DNA of 64,000 bases from Aromatoleum tolulyticum (GCF_900156155.1 NZ_FTMD01000008.1:124001-188000); one strand, 5' to 3'; numbered from the stretch's first letter, positions 17,675 through 25,850 are shown. The notes: generated by a model not told the origin, from the sequence alone. Numbers and translations are program-made.

Positions 17675-18589
17675 ATGATGTTCTTCAAGAACCTGATGAT
17701 TTACCGCCTGCCGGCGCCGTGGGCGATGACCGCCGAGGACTTGGCCGAGCAGCTCGCACGCAAGGGCTTCCAGCCCTGCGGCAACCAGGATCAGGAGACA
17801 CGCGGCTGGGTGTCGCCGACCGGTGACGAGTTCCTTTTGCATCAAGTCGGCGACCAATGGCTGATCGCACTGGGCTTCGAGCAGAAGCTGCTGCCGTCGT
17901 CGGTGGTGAAGCAGGAAGCCGAGGTGCGCGCCGAGGCGATCGCCGAGCAGCAGGGCTACAAGCCCGGCCGCAAGCAGATGAAGGATCTGCGCGAGCAGGT
18001 TCTGCAGGAGCTGCTGCCGCGTGCGTTCGTCCGCCGTACCAAGGTTTTCGCGTGGATCGATCCGGTCGACGGGTGGCTCGGGGTCGATGCCCCCAGCCAG
18101 ACGCGGGCCGAGGACGTGCTGGAGGTGTTGCGCCAGACCCTCGACTGGCTGCCGCTCGCGCTGCTGCGCACCGAGCTGTCGCCGACCAGCGCAATGGCCG
18201 ACTGGCTCGCAGGCGGCGAGGCGCCGGCCGGCTTCACGATCGACCAGGACTGCGAGCTGCGCTCTATCACCGAGGACCATGCCGCGGTGCGCTACGTGCA
18301 TCACCCGCTCGAAGGCGAAGAGGTGCGCGGGCATCTGACGGCCGGGAAGCTGCCGACGCGCCTGGCGCTGACCTTCGATGACCGCGTGAGCTTCGTGCTG
18401 ACCGAGAAGCTCGAGTTGAAGCGGCTCGACTTCCTGGACCTGGTGAAAGAGAAGCTCGAGGAACAGGGCGCCGAGGACGCGGCTGCGCTGTTCGACGCCG
18501 GCTTCGCGCTGATGACGGGCGAGCTGCGGCGTCTGCTGGCGGCCGTTGTCGAGGCGCTTGGCGGCGAGCTGCGGCCGAACGACGGCTGA
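17675..18589 (+). CDS. rdgC: recombination-associated protein RdgC
   Basis: 304 residues from the first of two ATGs (17675; the second at 17678 is equally possible), with GAGGAGG just upstream; E. coli RdgC has 303. The N-terminus 'MFFKNLMIYRLPAPWAMTAE' and the region 'GHLTAGKLPTRLALTFDDRV' near residue 220 match the RdgC family. RdgC forms a ring around double-stranded DNA and inhibits RecA filament action. Encoded here in the early operon next to DUF3164 and HU, it probably controls recombination during replicative transposition. That use is inferred from position. Confidence 0.93.
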   Translation: MMFFKNLMIYRLPAPWAMTAEDLAEQLARKGFQPCGNQDQETRGWVSPTGDEFLLHQVGDQWLIALGFEQKLLPSSVVKQEAEVRAEAIAEQQGYKPGRKQMKDLREQVLQELLPRAFVRRTKVFAWIDPVDGWLGVDAPSQTRAEDVLEVLRQTLDWLPLALLRTELSPTSAMADWLAGGEAPAGFTIDQDCELRSITEDHAAVRYVHHPLEGEEVRGHLTAGKLPTRLALTFDDRVSFVLTEKLELKRLDFLDLVKEKLEEQGAEDAAALFDAGFALMTGELRRLLAAVVEALGGELRPNDG

Positions 18590-18727
18590 ATCGAATTTGC
18601 GAACCGCAGGAAACCGTCGGGCACATAACGGAACCAGCCGGTACGGAAAAAGCAAAGAGCCGCCAGGGGCAACCCGAAAAGGCAGCCGGGAGCCGGCAAC
18701 CCTTACAAACTTTGGAGCATTCGAAGC

Positions 18728-19018
18728 ATGAACAAAGCCGAACTGATCGACCGCATCGCCGCCTACACCAATCTGCCCAAGGTGGCAGTCGAGTCGATTC
18801 TCGACGCGCAGGGCAAGGTCATTGCCAACCATTTCGGTCTCGCCGCCGGAGCTTGCGATGCCGAGGTCGTATTGCCCGGCCTGGGCAAGCTGAAGACCAG
18901 CACCCGCGCCGCGCGCACGGGGCGCAATCCGCAGACCGGCGCGGAGATCCAGATTCCCGAGCGCGTCGCCGTCAAGTTCTCGGCCGGCAAGGTGCTGGAC
19001 GACATCCTGAACCCCTGA
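18728..19018 (+). CDS. HU-family DNA-binding protein
   Basis: 96 residues; the family standard is about 90. 'MNKAELIDRIAAYTNLPKVA' forms the helical dimer part, and the arm region 'RAARTGRNPQTGAEIQIPER' (about residues 59-78) contains the conserved Gly-Arg-Asn-Pro-x-Thr-Gly with the DNA-intercalating proline. HU bends DNA and is needed as a host factor for assembly of the Mu transpososome. A phage-borne copy beside transposition genes could supply that role. GGAG lies 12 bases upstream of the ATG. A gap of 138 bases separates it from rdgC. Confidence 0.95.
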   Translation: MNKAELIDRIAAYTNLPKVAVESILDAQGKVIANHFGLAAGACDAEVVLPGLGKLKTSTRAARTGRNPQTGAEIQIPERVAVKFSAGKVLDDILNP

Positions 19019-19099
19019 CCCGGCTGGCTCGATGGCCTCCGCAGTTTCGTTACTGCACGGGGCCATCCGGCGAGACGAGTAACGCCAACGGAGGCCGAC

Positions 19100-19219
19100 A
19101 TGCCGCTGATTGCCTATGTCCTGCTGATCCCGGCTGCGGGGATCGTTGATGGCCCCCTGGGGCTGCTCATGTTCCTTGTCGCGGCGATCGGTATCGCCAC
19201 CCTGAAACCCGGAGATTGA
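19100..19219 (+). CDS. 39-residue phage membrane protein
   Basis: An ATG at 19100 with GGAGG just upstream opens a 39-residue frame that is almost wholly hydrophobic: 'PLIAYVLLIPAAGIVDGP' then 'LGLLMFLVAAIGIATL'. One or two short membrane spans are likely. It overlaps nothing upstream, and its stop is two bases before the next ATG. It was kept because of the ribosome site, the tight spacing and the clear hydrophobic character. Function unknown. Confidence 0.6.
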   Translation: MPLIAYVLLIPAAGIVDGPLGLLMFLVAAIGIATLKPGD

Positions 19220-19221
19220 AG

Positions 19222-19647
19222 ATGCTTACGAAGGAACAATGGGCGCAAGTCGAAAGCGACCTTTCGCACCCGTATTGCCCCGTCAAACTGCGCTGCGACG
19301 ATCACGAGATCACGCTCAAGGTCGAGCGCGAAAAGGGGTTGAAGTATGTGGTCTCCGTCTATGTGGACGGCTGGATCAAGGGCGAATGGTTCAAGGGTGA
19401 GCCGGAGTATGTGCGCAAGTTTTGGCGCGAGCATTGCTCGTTCCTGTGGAAACCCAAGGAGCGGGCCGAGGCCGCCAAGCGACTGAAACAGCGGGGGCTT
19501 CCGAAGGACATCCGCGACTGGTACCGCGGCGTCGCCGAGAAGAAAACCGATCCGATGTGGTTCCCGCACTGGCCAAACGCGAAGGCCCTGTGTCGCCACC
19601 TGCGCAAGACCTGCACGACGGTCGAACGCATCCAGTCGGAGGCCTGA
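19222..19647 (+). CDS. phage protein of unknown function
   Basis: 141 residues from the ATG at 19222, with GGAG eight bases upstream; a TTG at 19216 is an alternative. It is basic, rich in Trp and Lys, with beta-rich 'HEITLKVEREKGLKYVVSVY' followed by helical 'PKERAEAAKRLKQRGLPKDI'. There is no membrane segment and no known catalytic motif. It lies between a small membrane protein and the GemA-like gene, in a row where Mu-like phages carry semi-essential early genes. I do not recognise the family. Confidence 0.65.
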   Translation: MLTKEQWAQVESDLSHPYCPVKLRCDDHEITLKVEREKGLKYVVSVYVDGWIKGEWFKGEPEYVRKFWREHCSFLWKPKERAEAAKRLKQRGLPKDIRDWYRGVAEKKTDPMWFPHWPNAKALCRHLRKTCTTVERIQSEA

Positions 19648-19649
19648 CC

Positions 19650-20084
19650 ATGGCGGCATCCGCTCCCCTCGCTGCCCAGATTGCCAAACGACGCAGCGCG
19701 ATCTGTGCCACCTGCGCCAAGCTCGGCATCGACGAAGATGCGCGCAGGTTGCTGGTGAAGAACCTGACCGGCCATACGAGCCTGAAAGACTGCACGATGG
19801 GGCAGCTGTCCGAGGTACTGGACCACCTGAACCGCGGCAAGAACGGCTATGCGGGGCGCAGGCGCACGATGCCGACGGCCGATCGGGCGCCGCTGCTGGC
19901 GAAGATCGACGCGCTGCTGGCCGAGCTGCACCGCGTGACCGGCGAGGTGCATACGCTCAAGTACGCGGACGCGATCGCCAAGCGCAACGGCTGGGCGGAG
20001 TGTGTCGACTTCGCCGACCCGGTGGCGCTGAAGCACCTCGTCGGCGCGCTGCACCGTACCTTGCAGTTCAAGCTCGCCAAATGA
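19650..20084 (+). CDS. GemA-like protein (DUF1018)
   Basis: 144 residues from the ATG at 19650, two bases after the previous stop. The signatures 'IAKRRSAICATCAKLGIDED' at the start and 'TMGQLSEVLDHLNRGKNGYA' near residues 48-67 fit the DUF1018/GemA family of Mu-like phages. In Mu, GemA modulates host gene expression and DNA topology. The gene comes immediately before the Mor-like activator and overlaps it by four bases, the same order as gemA-mor in Mu. Confidence 0.85.
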   Translation: MAASAPLAAQIAKRRSAICATCAKLGIDEDARRLLVKNLTGHTSLKDCTMGQLSEVLDHLNRGKNGYAGRRRTMPTADRAPLLAKIDALLAELHRVTGEVHTLKYADAIAKRNGWAECVDFADPVALKHLVGALHRTLQFKLAK

Positions 20085-20521
20085 AGCGGCCGGCGCCCCC
20101 GATCCTGGAATCCGACCTGCCCGCGACGGCGCGCGACTTGGTGCGCCTGGTGGGCTGGGCGAAGGCTGAGGCGCTGATCCGCGAACTGGGCGGGATTCCG
20201 TACCCGGTACCGAAGGCGGCAGACAACAACGCGGCCGGCGCGGCGCGCTTCGAGCGCCTGGCGGAGATCGTCGGGCAGCGCGGCGCCGAGCGCATCGTGG
20301 CGGAGTACGGCGGCGACGTGATGGAGATCCCGAACTGCAAGACGGCGATCGCGCGGGCACGGATGCGCGCGATGCGCGCGCGCTGCGATGCCGGTGCGAC
20401 GCTGGAGGAAATTGCGATCGAGTTCGGCTGCACCACGCGGTGGGTGACTGAGGTGCTGAAGCGCCCGGACGACGGCGCGGGACGGGTGCTGGAACGGGGT
20501 GGGCAGATGGGGTTGTTCTGA
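20081..20521 (+). CDS. Mor-like middle/late transcription activator
   Basis: 146 residues from the ATG at 20081. An N-terminal dimerisation part ('LVRLVGWAKAEALIRELGG') is followed by a C-terminal helix-turn-helix 'LEEIAIEFGCTTRWVTEVLK' (about residues 107-126), matching the Mor/C family. Mor activates the next transcription stage from a promoter that lacks a good -35 box. Only one Mor/C-type protein is present here, so it probably switches on the late genes directly, as in B3/D3112-like phages. The ATG overlaps the GemA stop by four bases. Confidence 0.85.
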   Translation: MKRPAPPILESDLPATARDLVRLVGWAKAEALIRELGGIPYPVPKAADNNAAGAARFERLAEIVGQRGAERIVAEYGGDVMEIPNCKTAIARARMRAMRARCDAGATLEEIAIEFGCTTRWVTEVLKRPDDGAGRVLERGGQMGLF

Positions 20522-20557
20522 CGGTAGAATCCTGCGGCAATGCAAAGGAGATATGCC

Positions 20558-21220
20558 ATGACGACGTGCCCGAAGTGCGGTTACACCAGGCAATCGACTG
20601 ATGCCGCGCCGGACTACGAGTGTCCGAGCTGCGGCGTGATCTATCAGAAATTCCTTGAGGCTCAGGCCAAGAAGCGCCAACAGGCCGAGGAACAGGCCGC
20701 GCGCGATGCGGGCGTCGCTGAAGCTGCTCGAAAGCGGGAGGACGAGGCGCGAGTTGCCGAGGAAGACAAGATCAAGGCGAATCTCACGTCCTGCCGCGCC
20801 TGCAAGGGGGTGGTGTCGTGGGGGGCAAAGAGCTGCCCTCACTGTGGGCAGCGGAAACCTGCCGGCCCGAAGCCCGTATCGCGCCGGACACAGGTAATCG
20901 TTTTGCTTGGCCTCGTCGCAGTAATCGTGGCCCTGGCGAATGCCCCGAGGGACGGCAACGCAACTGACGATTTTTCGGCAACAGCTGCGTGCCAGAGCGT
21001 CATCAAACGCGGGCTGAAAGCGCCATCCTCTGCGAGTTTTGCATCAGGGAAGGATCTGGTGCGTCGGCGACCGGACGGATCGGTGAATGTCATCGGGTAC
21101 GTGGATGCCCAGAACGGATTCGGGGCCACGTTGCGCAACGAATACGAGTGCGAGCTGGTCCAGAACGGCGGGGGTTTCAGCGTGAAGCATGCGGGAATGA
21201 ACGGAGAAGTCCTCTTCTAG
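20558..21220 (+). CDS. double zinc-ribbon membrane-anchored protein
   Basis: 220 residues from the ATG at 20558, chosen over the one at 20540 because AAAGGAG lies seven bases before it. An N-terminal zinc ribbon (C-x2-C near residue 5 and 'YECPSCGV' near 26) is followed by a charged coiled coil (about 37-75), a second ribbon ('TSCRACKG' and 'KSCPHCGQ', about 79-102), one membrane span ('VIVLLGLVAVIVALANA', about 114-130) and a beta-rich outer domain. Base composition is lower in GC than its neighbours. It is the last gene before a terminator and may be a moron. The outer domain resembles those of small envelope proteins; function unknown. Confidence 0.7.
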   Translation: MTTCPKCGYTRQSTDAAPDYECPSCGVIYQKFLEAQAKKRQQAEEQAARDAGVAEAARKREDEARVAEEDKIKANLTSCRACKGVVSWGAKSCPHCGQRKPAGPKPVSRRTQVIVLLGLVAVIVALANAPRDGNATDDFSATAACQSVIKRGLKAPSSASFASGKDLVRRRPDGSVNVIGYVDAQNGFGATLRNEYECELVQNGGGFSVKHAGMNGEVLF

Positions 21221-21247
21221 TTTCTCCCGTGCTAGAGTCCGACCCCG

Positions 21248-21271
21248 AGCCCCGCCCCGAGCGGGGCTTTT
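21248..21271 (+). terminator. terminator at end of early/middle operon
   Basis: AGCCCCG (21248-21254), a 7-base loop and CGGGGCT (21262-21268) are followed by TTTTCG. It lies 28 bases after the zinc-ribbon gene and marks the boundary before the lysis and late genes. A Mor-activated promoter would be expected in the following 60 bases, but I cannot define it. Confidence 0.8.
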
Positions 21272-21331
21272 CGTTTCACCCGGAATCGCTTCCGCCTGTC
21301 GCGTCGTGCGTGCGCCCCGCATCCTGCGGGC

Positions 21332-21844
21332 ATGAACCCAACGCGCACAATCGACCTCATCGTCATCCACTGCTCCGCCACGCCCGATGGCCGCTGGACG
21401 AGCACGCTGGATATCGACCATTGGCACGCCCAGCGCGGTTTTCGCCGCGATCCGTCGGCGGCGGCCCGTTTCAATCCTGACCTTCGCAGCATCGGTTACC
21501 ACTGGGTGCTGTACCCGAACGGCGCACGCGCCGCGGGGCGGCATCCGTCCGAGGTGGGCGCGCATGCGCGCGGGGTGAATTCCCGCTCGCTGGGCATCTG
21601 CCTCGTCGGTACCGACCGTTTCACGTACCCGCAGTGGGGCGCGCTGCTCGACCAGCTGCGGCATCTGTGCGCGGCCCATCGCGTACCGCTGCAGCTTGCC
21701 GACGCGTCGAACGGTTACCGCGGGGTGTGCGGTCATCGCGATCTGGCCGGGGTGAACAAGGAGTGCCCGGGGTTCGATGTGGGCGACTGGCTGGCTGGCG
21801 ACATGCTGCCGCTGCGCAATCACTCGCTGGAGCTGCCGAAATGA
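21332..21844 (+). CDS. phage endolysin, N-acetylmuramoyl-L-alanine amidase (amidase_2)
   Basis: 170 residues. The three zinc ligands of the T7-lysozyme-type amidase are visible: H13 in 'IVIHCSA', H135 in 'VCGHRDL' and C145 in 'KECPGFD'. 'IGYHWVLYPNG' near residue 50 carries the conserved tyrosine. It cuts the amide between muramic acid and L-alanine to release progeny. It has no signal peptide, so it needs the holin encoded two genes downstream. First gene of the late block, with the next ATG overlapping its stop by four bases. Confidence 0.94.
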   Translation: MNPTRTIDLIVIHCSATPDGRWTSTLDIDHWHAQRGFRRDPSAAARFNPDLRSIGYHWVLYPNGARAAGRHPSEVGAHARGVNSRSLGICLVGTDRFTYPQWGALLDQLRHLCAAHRVPLQLADASNGYRGVCGHRDLAGVNKECPGFDVGDWLAGDMLPLRNHSLELPK

Positions 21845-22044
21845 CGACGCGCGTTTCCGTGACGCATCACGACGCCGAGAGCGGCGTTTCACTGCTCGCC
21901 CAGGTGTTCCAGGTGGATCCGTATGGCCAGGTGATCGACACGCCTGTGCGCTCAAATGCGATCGCGCCGGGCGTGACGGCGACCGTGCATCTCAAGCCCG
22001 GCAACGTGCTGGTGGTGCGCGAGATGGGGGAATCGCAGGGATGA
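21841..22044 (+). CDS. small phage protein in lysis cassette
   Basis: 67 residues from the ATG at 21841, overlapping the amidase stop. It is beta-rich and lacks a membrane segment or signal peptide ('RVSVTHHDAESGVSLLAQVF'). The next gene overlaps its stop (ATGA). It sits between endolysin and holin, so a lysis or host-takeover role is possible, but the sequence gives no support. I do not recognise it. Confidence 0.65.
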   Translation: MTTRVSVTHHDAESGVSLLAQVFQVDPYGQVIDTPVRSNAIAPGVTATVHLKPGNVLVVREMGESQG

Positions 22045-22466
22045 GCATCACGATTCCGGTCATCGACCGCGTGCTGGAGCTCGGCAGCGAGATCCTGAAG
22101 CGCGCCATCCCCGACCCCGCGCAGCGTGCCGCGGCGGAGCTGGAGCTGTACCGCGCGCGCCAGGCGGGCGAGCTCGACGTGGTGCGGGTGCAGCTGTCGG
22201 CGATCCTGGCCGAGGCGCAGAGCGCAGACCCCTGGACCAGCCGGGCGCGGCCCAGCTTCATGTATGTGATGTACGTGATGATCCTGGCGTCGATCCCGGT
22301 GGGCATCGCGCAGGTGTTCAACCCGGCCGCAGTGGCCGCCTTCACGGTGGGCGTCACCGCCTGGCTGAATGCGATCCCGGAGGAGCTGTGGTGGCTCTTC
22401 GGCGCCGGTTATCTCGGTTACACGGGCGCCCGTTCGCTGGAGAAGCGCAAGGGGGCCGCCCGGTGA
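22041..22466 (+). CDS. holin, three-transmembrane (3TM) family
   Basis: 141 residues from the ATG at 22041. A charged N-terminal amphipathic half ('DPAQRAAAELELYRARQAGE') is followed by three hydrophobic segments near residues 74-95 ('MYVMYVMILASIPVGIAQVF'), 99-115 and 118-134 ('LWWLFGAGYLGYTGARSL'). This is the 3TM holin pattern of Mu-like and related phages. It would form the inner-membrane lesion that lets the amidase reach peptidoglycan. It overlaps both neighbours by four bases. Confidence 0.85.
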   Translation: MSITIPVIDRVLELGSEILKRAIPDPAQRAAAELELYRARQAGELDVVRVQLSAILAEAQSADPWTSRARPSFMYVMYVMILASIPVGIAQVFNPAAVAAFTVGVTAWLNAIPEELWWLFGAGYLGYTGARSLEKRKGAAR

Positions 22467-22825
22467 TATCCGACGAGATCAAGTTCGGGCTGGTGCTCCT
22501 CGGCAGCCTCGGCAGCATCATCAACACGGTAGCCAACGCCGGGTTGTGGCTGTACGTGCGCTACGGCGATCGCAACAAGGAAGTGGACCGCAAGTTCTCG
22601 AAGTTGCAGGAGGACTTCGACGATCGCGCCGACGAGCAGGACAAGCGTCTGGCGCGCCTGGAAGGCCGTCTGGACCGGGCGCCCACGCACGACGACCTGG
22701 GCAAGCTCTACGAAAAGATCAACGCCACCACGCAGGCCGTGAGCCAGATGGCGGGCGAAATGAAGGGCATGAACGACACGCTGCGCCTGATCCTGGCGCA
22801 GATTGCAGAGAAGGGGATGCGATGA
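22463..22825 (+). CDS. DUF2730 family phage protein
   Basis: 120 residues starting at GTG 22463, which overlaps the holin stop. One N-terminal membrane span ('FGLVLLGSLGSIINTVANAG') is followed by a long coiled coil of about 90 residues ('KFSKLQEDFDDRADEQDKRL'). This architecture is DUF2730, found just after the lysis genes in Mu-like phages. The function is not established; anchorage plus a periplasmic or cytoplasmic coil suits a spanin-like or accessory lysis role, which is only a suggestion. Confidence 0.8.
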   Translation: MISDEIKFGLVLLGSLGSIINTVANAGLWLYVRYGDRNKEVDRKFSKLQEDFDDRADEQDKRLARLEGRLDRAPTHDDLGKLYEKINATTQAVSQMAGEMKGMNDTLRLILAQIAEKGMR

Positions 22826-23112
22826 ACACCGCCGAACAGATGGTCGAGAGGGACCGCCGCCGCGCGATCCTTGTGGTGCTGGTGATGGCGCCCGCCTACA
22901 TGATGCCGGCCCGCGGCCTGCGCGAGCAGATCGGCCTGGTCGGCTACACGGTGAGCCTCGACCGCGTGGCGACCGATTGCGCCTGGCTGGCCGAGCAAGG
23001 GCTGGTGGAGTGGAAGAACGACGTGGCGACCTTGACCGATCGCGGGTCGGACGTGGCGACCGGCCGTGCGCAGGTGCCGGGCGTGAAGCGTCCGGAGCCG
23101 GGGCAGCTGTGA
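22822..23112 (+). CDS. small phage protein with winged-helix fold
   Basis: 96 residues, ATG overlapping the previous stop. The pattern 'ARGLREQIGLVGYTVSLDRV' followed by 'WLAEQGLVEWKNDVATLTDR' (about residues 30-75) is a classical winged helix: recognition helix, then a hydrophobic wing. In Mu-like phages a protein of this size and fold precedes the small terminase (Mu gp26 position). It probably binds DNA, perhaps in packaging. Its stop shares one base with the next ATG. Confidence 0.75.
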   Translation: MNTAEQMVERDRRRAILVVLVMAPAYMMPARGLREQIGLVGYTVSLDRVATDCAWLAEQGLVEWKNDVATLTDRGSDVATGRAQVPGVKRPEPGQL

Positions 23113-23429
23113 TGAAGATCATGGCTTCCGTTCCCGTTCGCAAGGTCCAGCTTGTTGGCGCGTCGACGTTCGAGTGCGAATGGATCGAGTGCGAAGTGGT
23201 CGGGCTCGCCCGGTGGCGTGCCGACCGGCATCGCCCCCGCTACTACTACCAGGCATTTGTCCTTAAGCCGGTAGAACTGCACCCGGAAGCGCCGAACGGC
23301 GCAGCGTACATCGATGCGGCGTTGTTTCAGGTCAATGTGTGCCGCAGGAAGAATTCTCGTTGGAAGCCGCCGGTATTCCCCGCGGGCAAGGGGCATGTGT
23401 GGTTGAAGGACGGCTATGGCACACGGTGA
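23112..23429 (+). CDS. phage protein of unknown function before small terminase
   Basis: 105 residues from the ATG at 23112; a GTG lies three bases upstream. It is a beta-rich basic protein ('SVPVRKVQLVGASTFECEWI', 'HRPRYYYQAFVLKPVELHPE'). Its end overlaps the next gene by 14 bases. It is not a standard member of the Mu packaging row, so it may be an inserted accessory gene. No motif recognised. Confidence 0.6.
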   Translation: MKIMASVPVRKVQLVGASTFECEWIECEVVGLARWRADRHRPRYYYQAFVLKPVELHPEAPNGAAYIDAALFQVNVCRRKNSRWKPPVFPAGKGHVWLKDGYGTR

Positions 23430-23916
23430 GGACACCCGCCGGGCCGTGCGCGGCGCCTACGTCTTCGACCAGCTCGGCCTCGAGGTGGCGGCCGTCAAGG
23501 AAGGCGTGCCGACCGCGACCGCGCGGCGCTGGAAGCGCGAGGCGAAGGACGCGGGCGACGACTGGGACAAGGCGCGCAGCGCGCAGATGATCGCAGGGGG
23601 CGGTATCGAGGACGTGGTGCGCCAGACGCTGGCCGTGATGGTGCAGCAGGTACAGGCCACCATCGAATCCATCCAGGCCGCGCCGGATATGGACCCGACC
23701 ACCAAGGTGCAGATGCTCGCGAGCCTGGGAGACTCGTACCACAAGCTGGCGAATGTCTCGCGGCGGCTGATGCCGGAGACGGACAAGCTGGCGATCGCGA
23801 TGGACGTGCTCAAGCGCTTCGGGGAGTTCATGGCGAAGCGCAAGCCGGCGCTGGCCGGGGAGTTCGTGGAGCAGCTCGAGGCGTTCGGGGATGAGATTGC
23901 GAGGGCGTATGGGTAA
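23416..23916 (+). CDS. small terminase-like protein (DUF1804, Mu gp27-like)
   Basis: 166 residues. The N-terminal helix-turn-helix 'VAAVKEGVPTATARRWKREA' (about residues 24-43) is followed by helical oligomerisation segments ('IEDVVRQTLAVMVQQVQATI') as in DUF1804 proteins, which stand where Mu gp27 stands. It would recognise packaging sites and deliver them to the large terminase encoded two genes later. Mu-type phages package from integrated copies by the headful mechanism, starting at a site near the left end. Confidence 0.85.
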   Translation: MAHGEDTRRAVRGAYVFDQLGLEVAAVKEGVPTATARRWKREAKDAGDDWDKARSAQMIAGGGIEDVVRQTLAVMVQQVQATIESIQAAPDMDPTTKVQMLASLGDSYHKLANVSRRLMPETDKLAIAMDVLKRFGEFMAKRKPALAGEFVEQLEAFGDEIARAYG

Positions 23917-23935
23917 CAACCAGGAGCAACCCAAG

Positions 23936-24223
23936 ATGAAGACGTACCTTACGCCGGCAGACGTGGAGTCCGTGATCGTAAAAGAGACCGTGGAGAACGT
24001 CCCCGCGACGACGATCACAATGGTTACGCTGCATCTGCGCAACGGCGCGAAGGTCGTGGGGATTAACTACGGCGCCATCGATCCGACCCGGCAGGACTGG
24101 AGCATCGGCCGCAGCGAAGCTCGAAAGCAGGCCATCGAGAAGGTCTGGGAGCTGGAGGGCTACCTCCTGCGCGAGCGCTTGGCACCGCCTGTGGCTCGGT
24201 ACAATGACCACCAGCACCCGTAA
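23936..24223 (+). CDS. Gp49-family phage protein (N4 Gp49/Sf6 gene 66-like)
   Basis: 95 residues from the ATG at 23936, preceded by CAGGAGC; an ATG at 23909 is an alternative overlapping the previous stop. 'LRNGAKVVGINYGAIDPTRQ' and 'EARKQAIEKVWELEGYLLRE' are the recognisable features of this small family, which occurs in many tailed phages. The structure is beta-hairpin plus helix; the function is not known. It overlaps the large terminase gene by 20 bases and sits between the two terminase subunits. Confidence 0.75.
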   Translation: MKTYLTPADVESVIVKETVENVPATTITMVTLHLRNGAKVVGINYGAIDPTRQDWSIGRSEARKQAIEKVWELEGYLLRERLAPPVARYNDHQHP

Positions 24224-25850
24224 ATCCTTCCTCGCCGACCTCGCGAACCTCGCCGCCTCCTTCCGTGCCCGGATCGAGGCCGAAGTTGCCGGCTTTGACC
24301 CGGACCCCGCCGAGTGCCAAAAGCGGCGCAAAGCCGCGCACGCGGACTTCGGCTACTTCACGAACACCTATTTCCCGCACTACGTCCGCAGCCCGCACCG
24401 CTCGCGCCTGCACGACTACCTGTTCGCGCGGCTGCCAGAGATCGTCGCCAGCAGCAAGAGCGAGACCGACGCGATCGCCGCTCCTCGAGGAGAGGCGAAG
24501 TCGACGCTGGTGTCGCAGCTCTTCGTGCTGTGGTGCCTGGTCACCGGCCGCAAGCGTTACCCGGTGATCGTGATGGACTCGATCGACCAGGCGTACCCGA
24601 TGCTGGAAGCGATCAAGGCGGAGCTGGAGTTCAACCCGCGGCTGCAGATGGACTTCCCCGAGGTCACCGGCCAGGGGCGCGTGTGGCAGGCCGGGACGAT
24701 CGTTACCCGCAACGACGCGAAGGTGCAGGTGGCGGGCTCAGGCAAGAAGCTGCGCGGTCTGCGGCATGGCCCGTACCGTCCGGATCTGGCCGTGCTCGAC
24801 GACATCGAGAACGACGAGCAGGTGCGCAATCCCGACCAGCGCGACAAGCTGCAGAGCTGGGTGTCGAAGACGATCCTGCCGCTGGGCGGCGCGGGCGCCA
24901 AGTTCGACGTGGTGTATATCGGCACCATCCTGCACTACGACTCGGTGCTGAACCGCACGCTGGCGAACAAGCTGTGGCGCGCGGCGAAGTTCAAGGCGCT
25001 GCTGAAGTGGCCGGACCGCATGGACCTGTGGGAGCGCTGGGAAGAGCGCCTGCGCAATGACGGCGAGGACGCCGCGGACGCGTTCTACCAGGAGCACCGC
25101 GAGGCGATGGAGGCCGGTTCGGAATGCAGCTGGGCGGCGCGCCCGCTGCTGGCGCTGATGAAGATCCGCGCCCGCGACGGCCACGACACCTTCGACAGCG
25201 AGTACCAGAACGACCCGGTAGCGGGCGACAACGCGCCGTTCGCGAAGGTGATTTCCTTCTGGGTCAATCGGCTCGCGGACTGGATTTTCTACGGCGCCTG
25301 CGACCCCTCGCTGGGCAAGGCCGGGGCGAGCCGCGATCCGTCGGCGCTCCTGGTGGGCGGCTTCAACCGCTCGACCGGCATCCTGGATGTGGTCGAGGCC
25401 GGCATCAAGAAGCGCCTGCCCGATCGCATCATCGAAGACGTGATCGCCTACCAGGCGGAGTACCGCTGCCTGCTGTGGGTGATCGAGACCGTGCAGTTCC
25501 AGGCCTTCCTGTACTCGGAGCTGGTGAAGCGCGCTGCCGCCCGCGGCATTCCGGTACCGGCGCGGGGCGTGCAGCCGATCGCGGACAAGCTGCTGCGCAT
25601 CGAGAGCCTGCAGCCGCACATGGCGAACGGCCTGATCCGCCTGCACCCGGGGCAGACCACGCTGATCGACCAGCTGCGCCACTTCCCGAAGGGCGACCAC
25701 GACGACGGCCCGGACGCGTTGCAGATGCTGTGGATGGCGGCGACCAGCGGCATGGGGAGCATCGGCGGTTTTCAGAGCGTGGCGCGGCATGGGGGCGGCG
25801 GCGTGGGCGGCGACGACTTCGGCGGGTTCTCCTCGAGGAGGATGTTCTGA
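24204..25850 (+). CDS. terminase large subunit (Mu gp28-like)
   Basis: 548 residues. The ATPase half has Walker A 'APRGEAKST' (93-101) and Walker B 'AVLDDIEND' (D199/D200). The nuclease half has D367 in 'ACDPSLGK' and D498/D500/D501 in 'GDHDDGPDAL', the RNase-H-like metal ligands. This motor translocates DNA into the prohead and makes the headful cut. A Gly-rich tail ends the protein. The Mu-type partner (gp27-like) lies just upstream and the portal two genes downstream. Confidence 0.95.
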   Translation: MTTSTRKSFLADLANLAASFRARIEAEVAGFDPDPAECQKRRKAAHADFGYFTNTYFPHYVRSPHRSRLHDYLFARLPEIVASSKSETDAIAAPRGEAKSTLVSQLFVLWCLVTGRKRYPVIVMDSIDQAYPMLEAIKAELEFNPRLQMDFPEVTGQGRVWQAGTIVTRNDAKVQVAGSGKKLRGLRHGPYRPDLAVLDDIENDEQVRNPDQRDKLQSWVSKTILPLGGAGAKFDVVYIGTILHYDSVLNRTLANKLWRAAKFKALLKWPDRMDLWERWEERLRNDGEDAADAFYQEHREAMEAGSECSWAARPLLALMKIRARDGHDTFDSEYQNDPVAGDNAPFAKVISFWVNRLADWIFYGACDPSLGKAGASRDPSALLVGGFNRSTGILDVVEAGIKKRLPDRIIEDVIAYQAEYRCLLWVIETVQFQAFLYSELVKRAAARGIPVPARGVQPIADKLLRIESLQPHMANGLIRLHPGQTTLIDQLRHFPKGDHDDGPDALQMLWMAATSGMGSIGGFQSVARHGGGGVGGDDFGGFSSRRMF

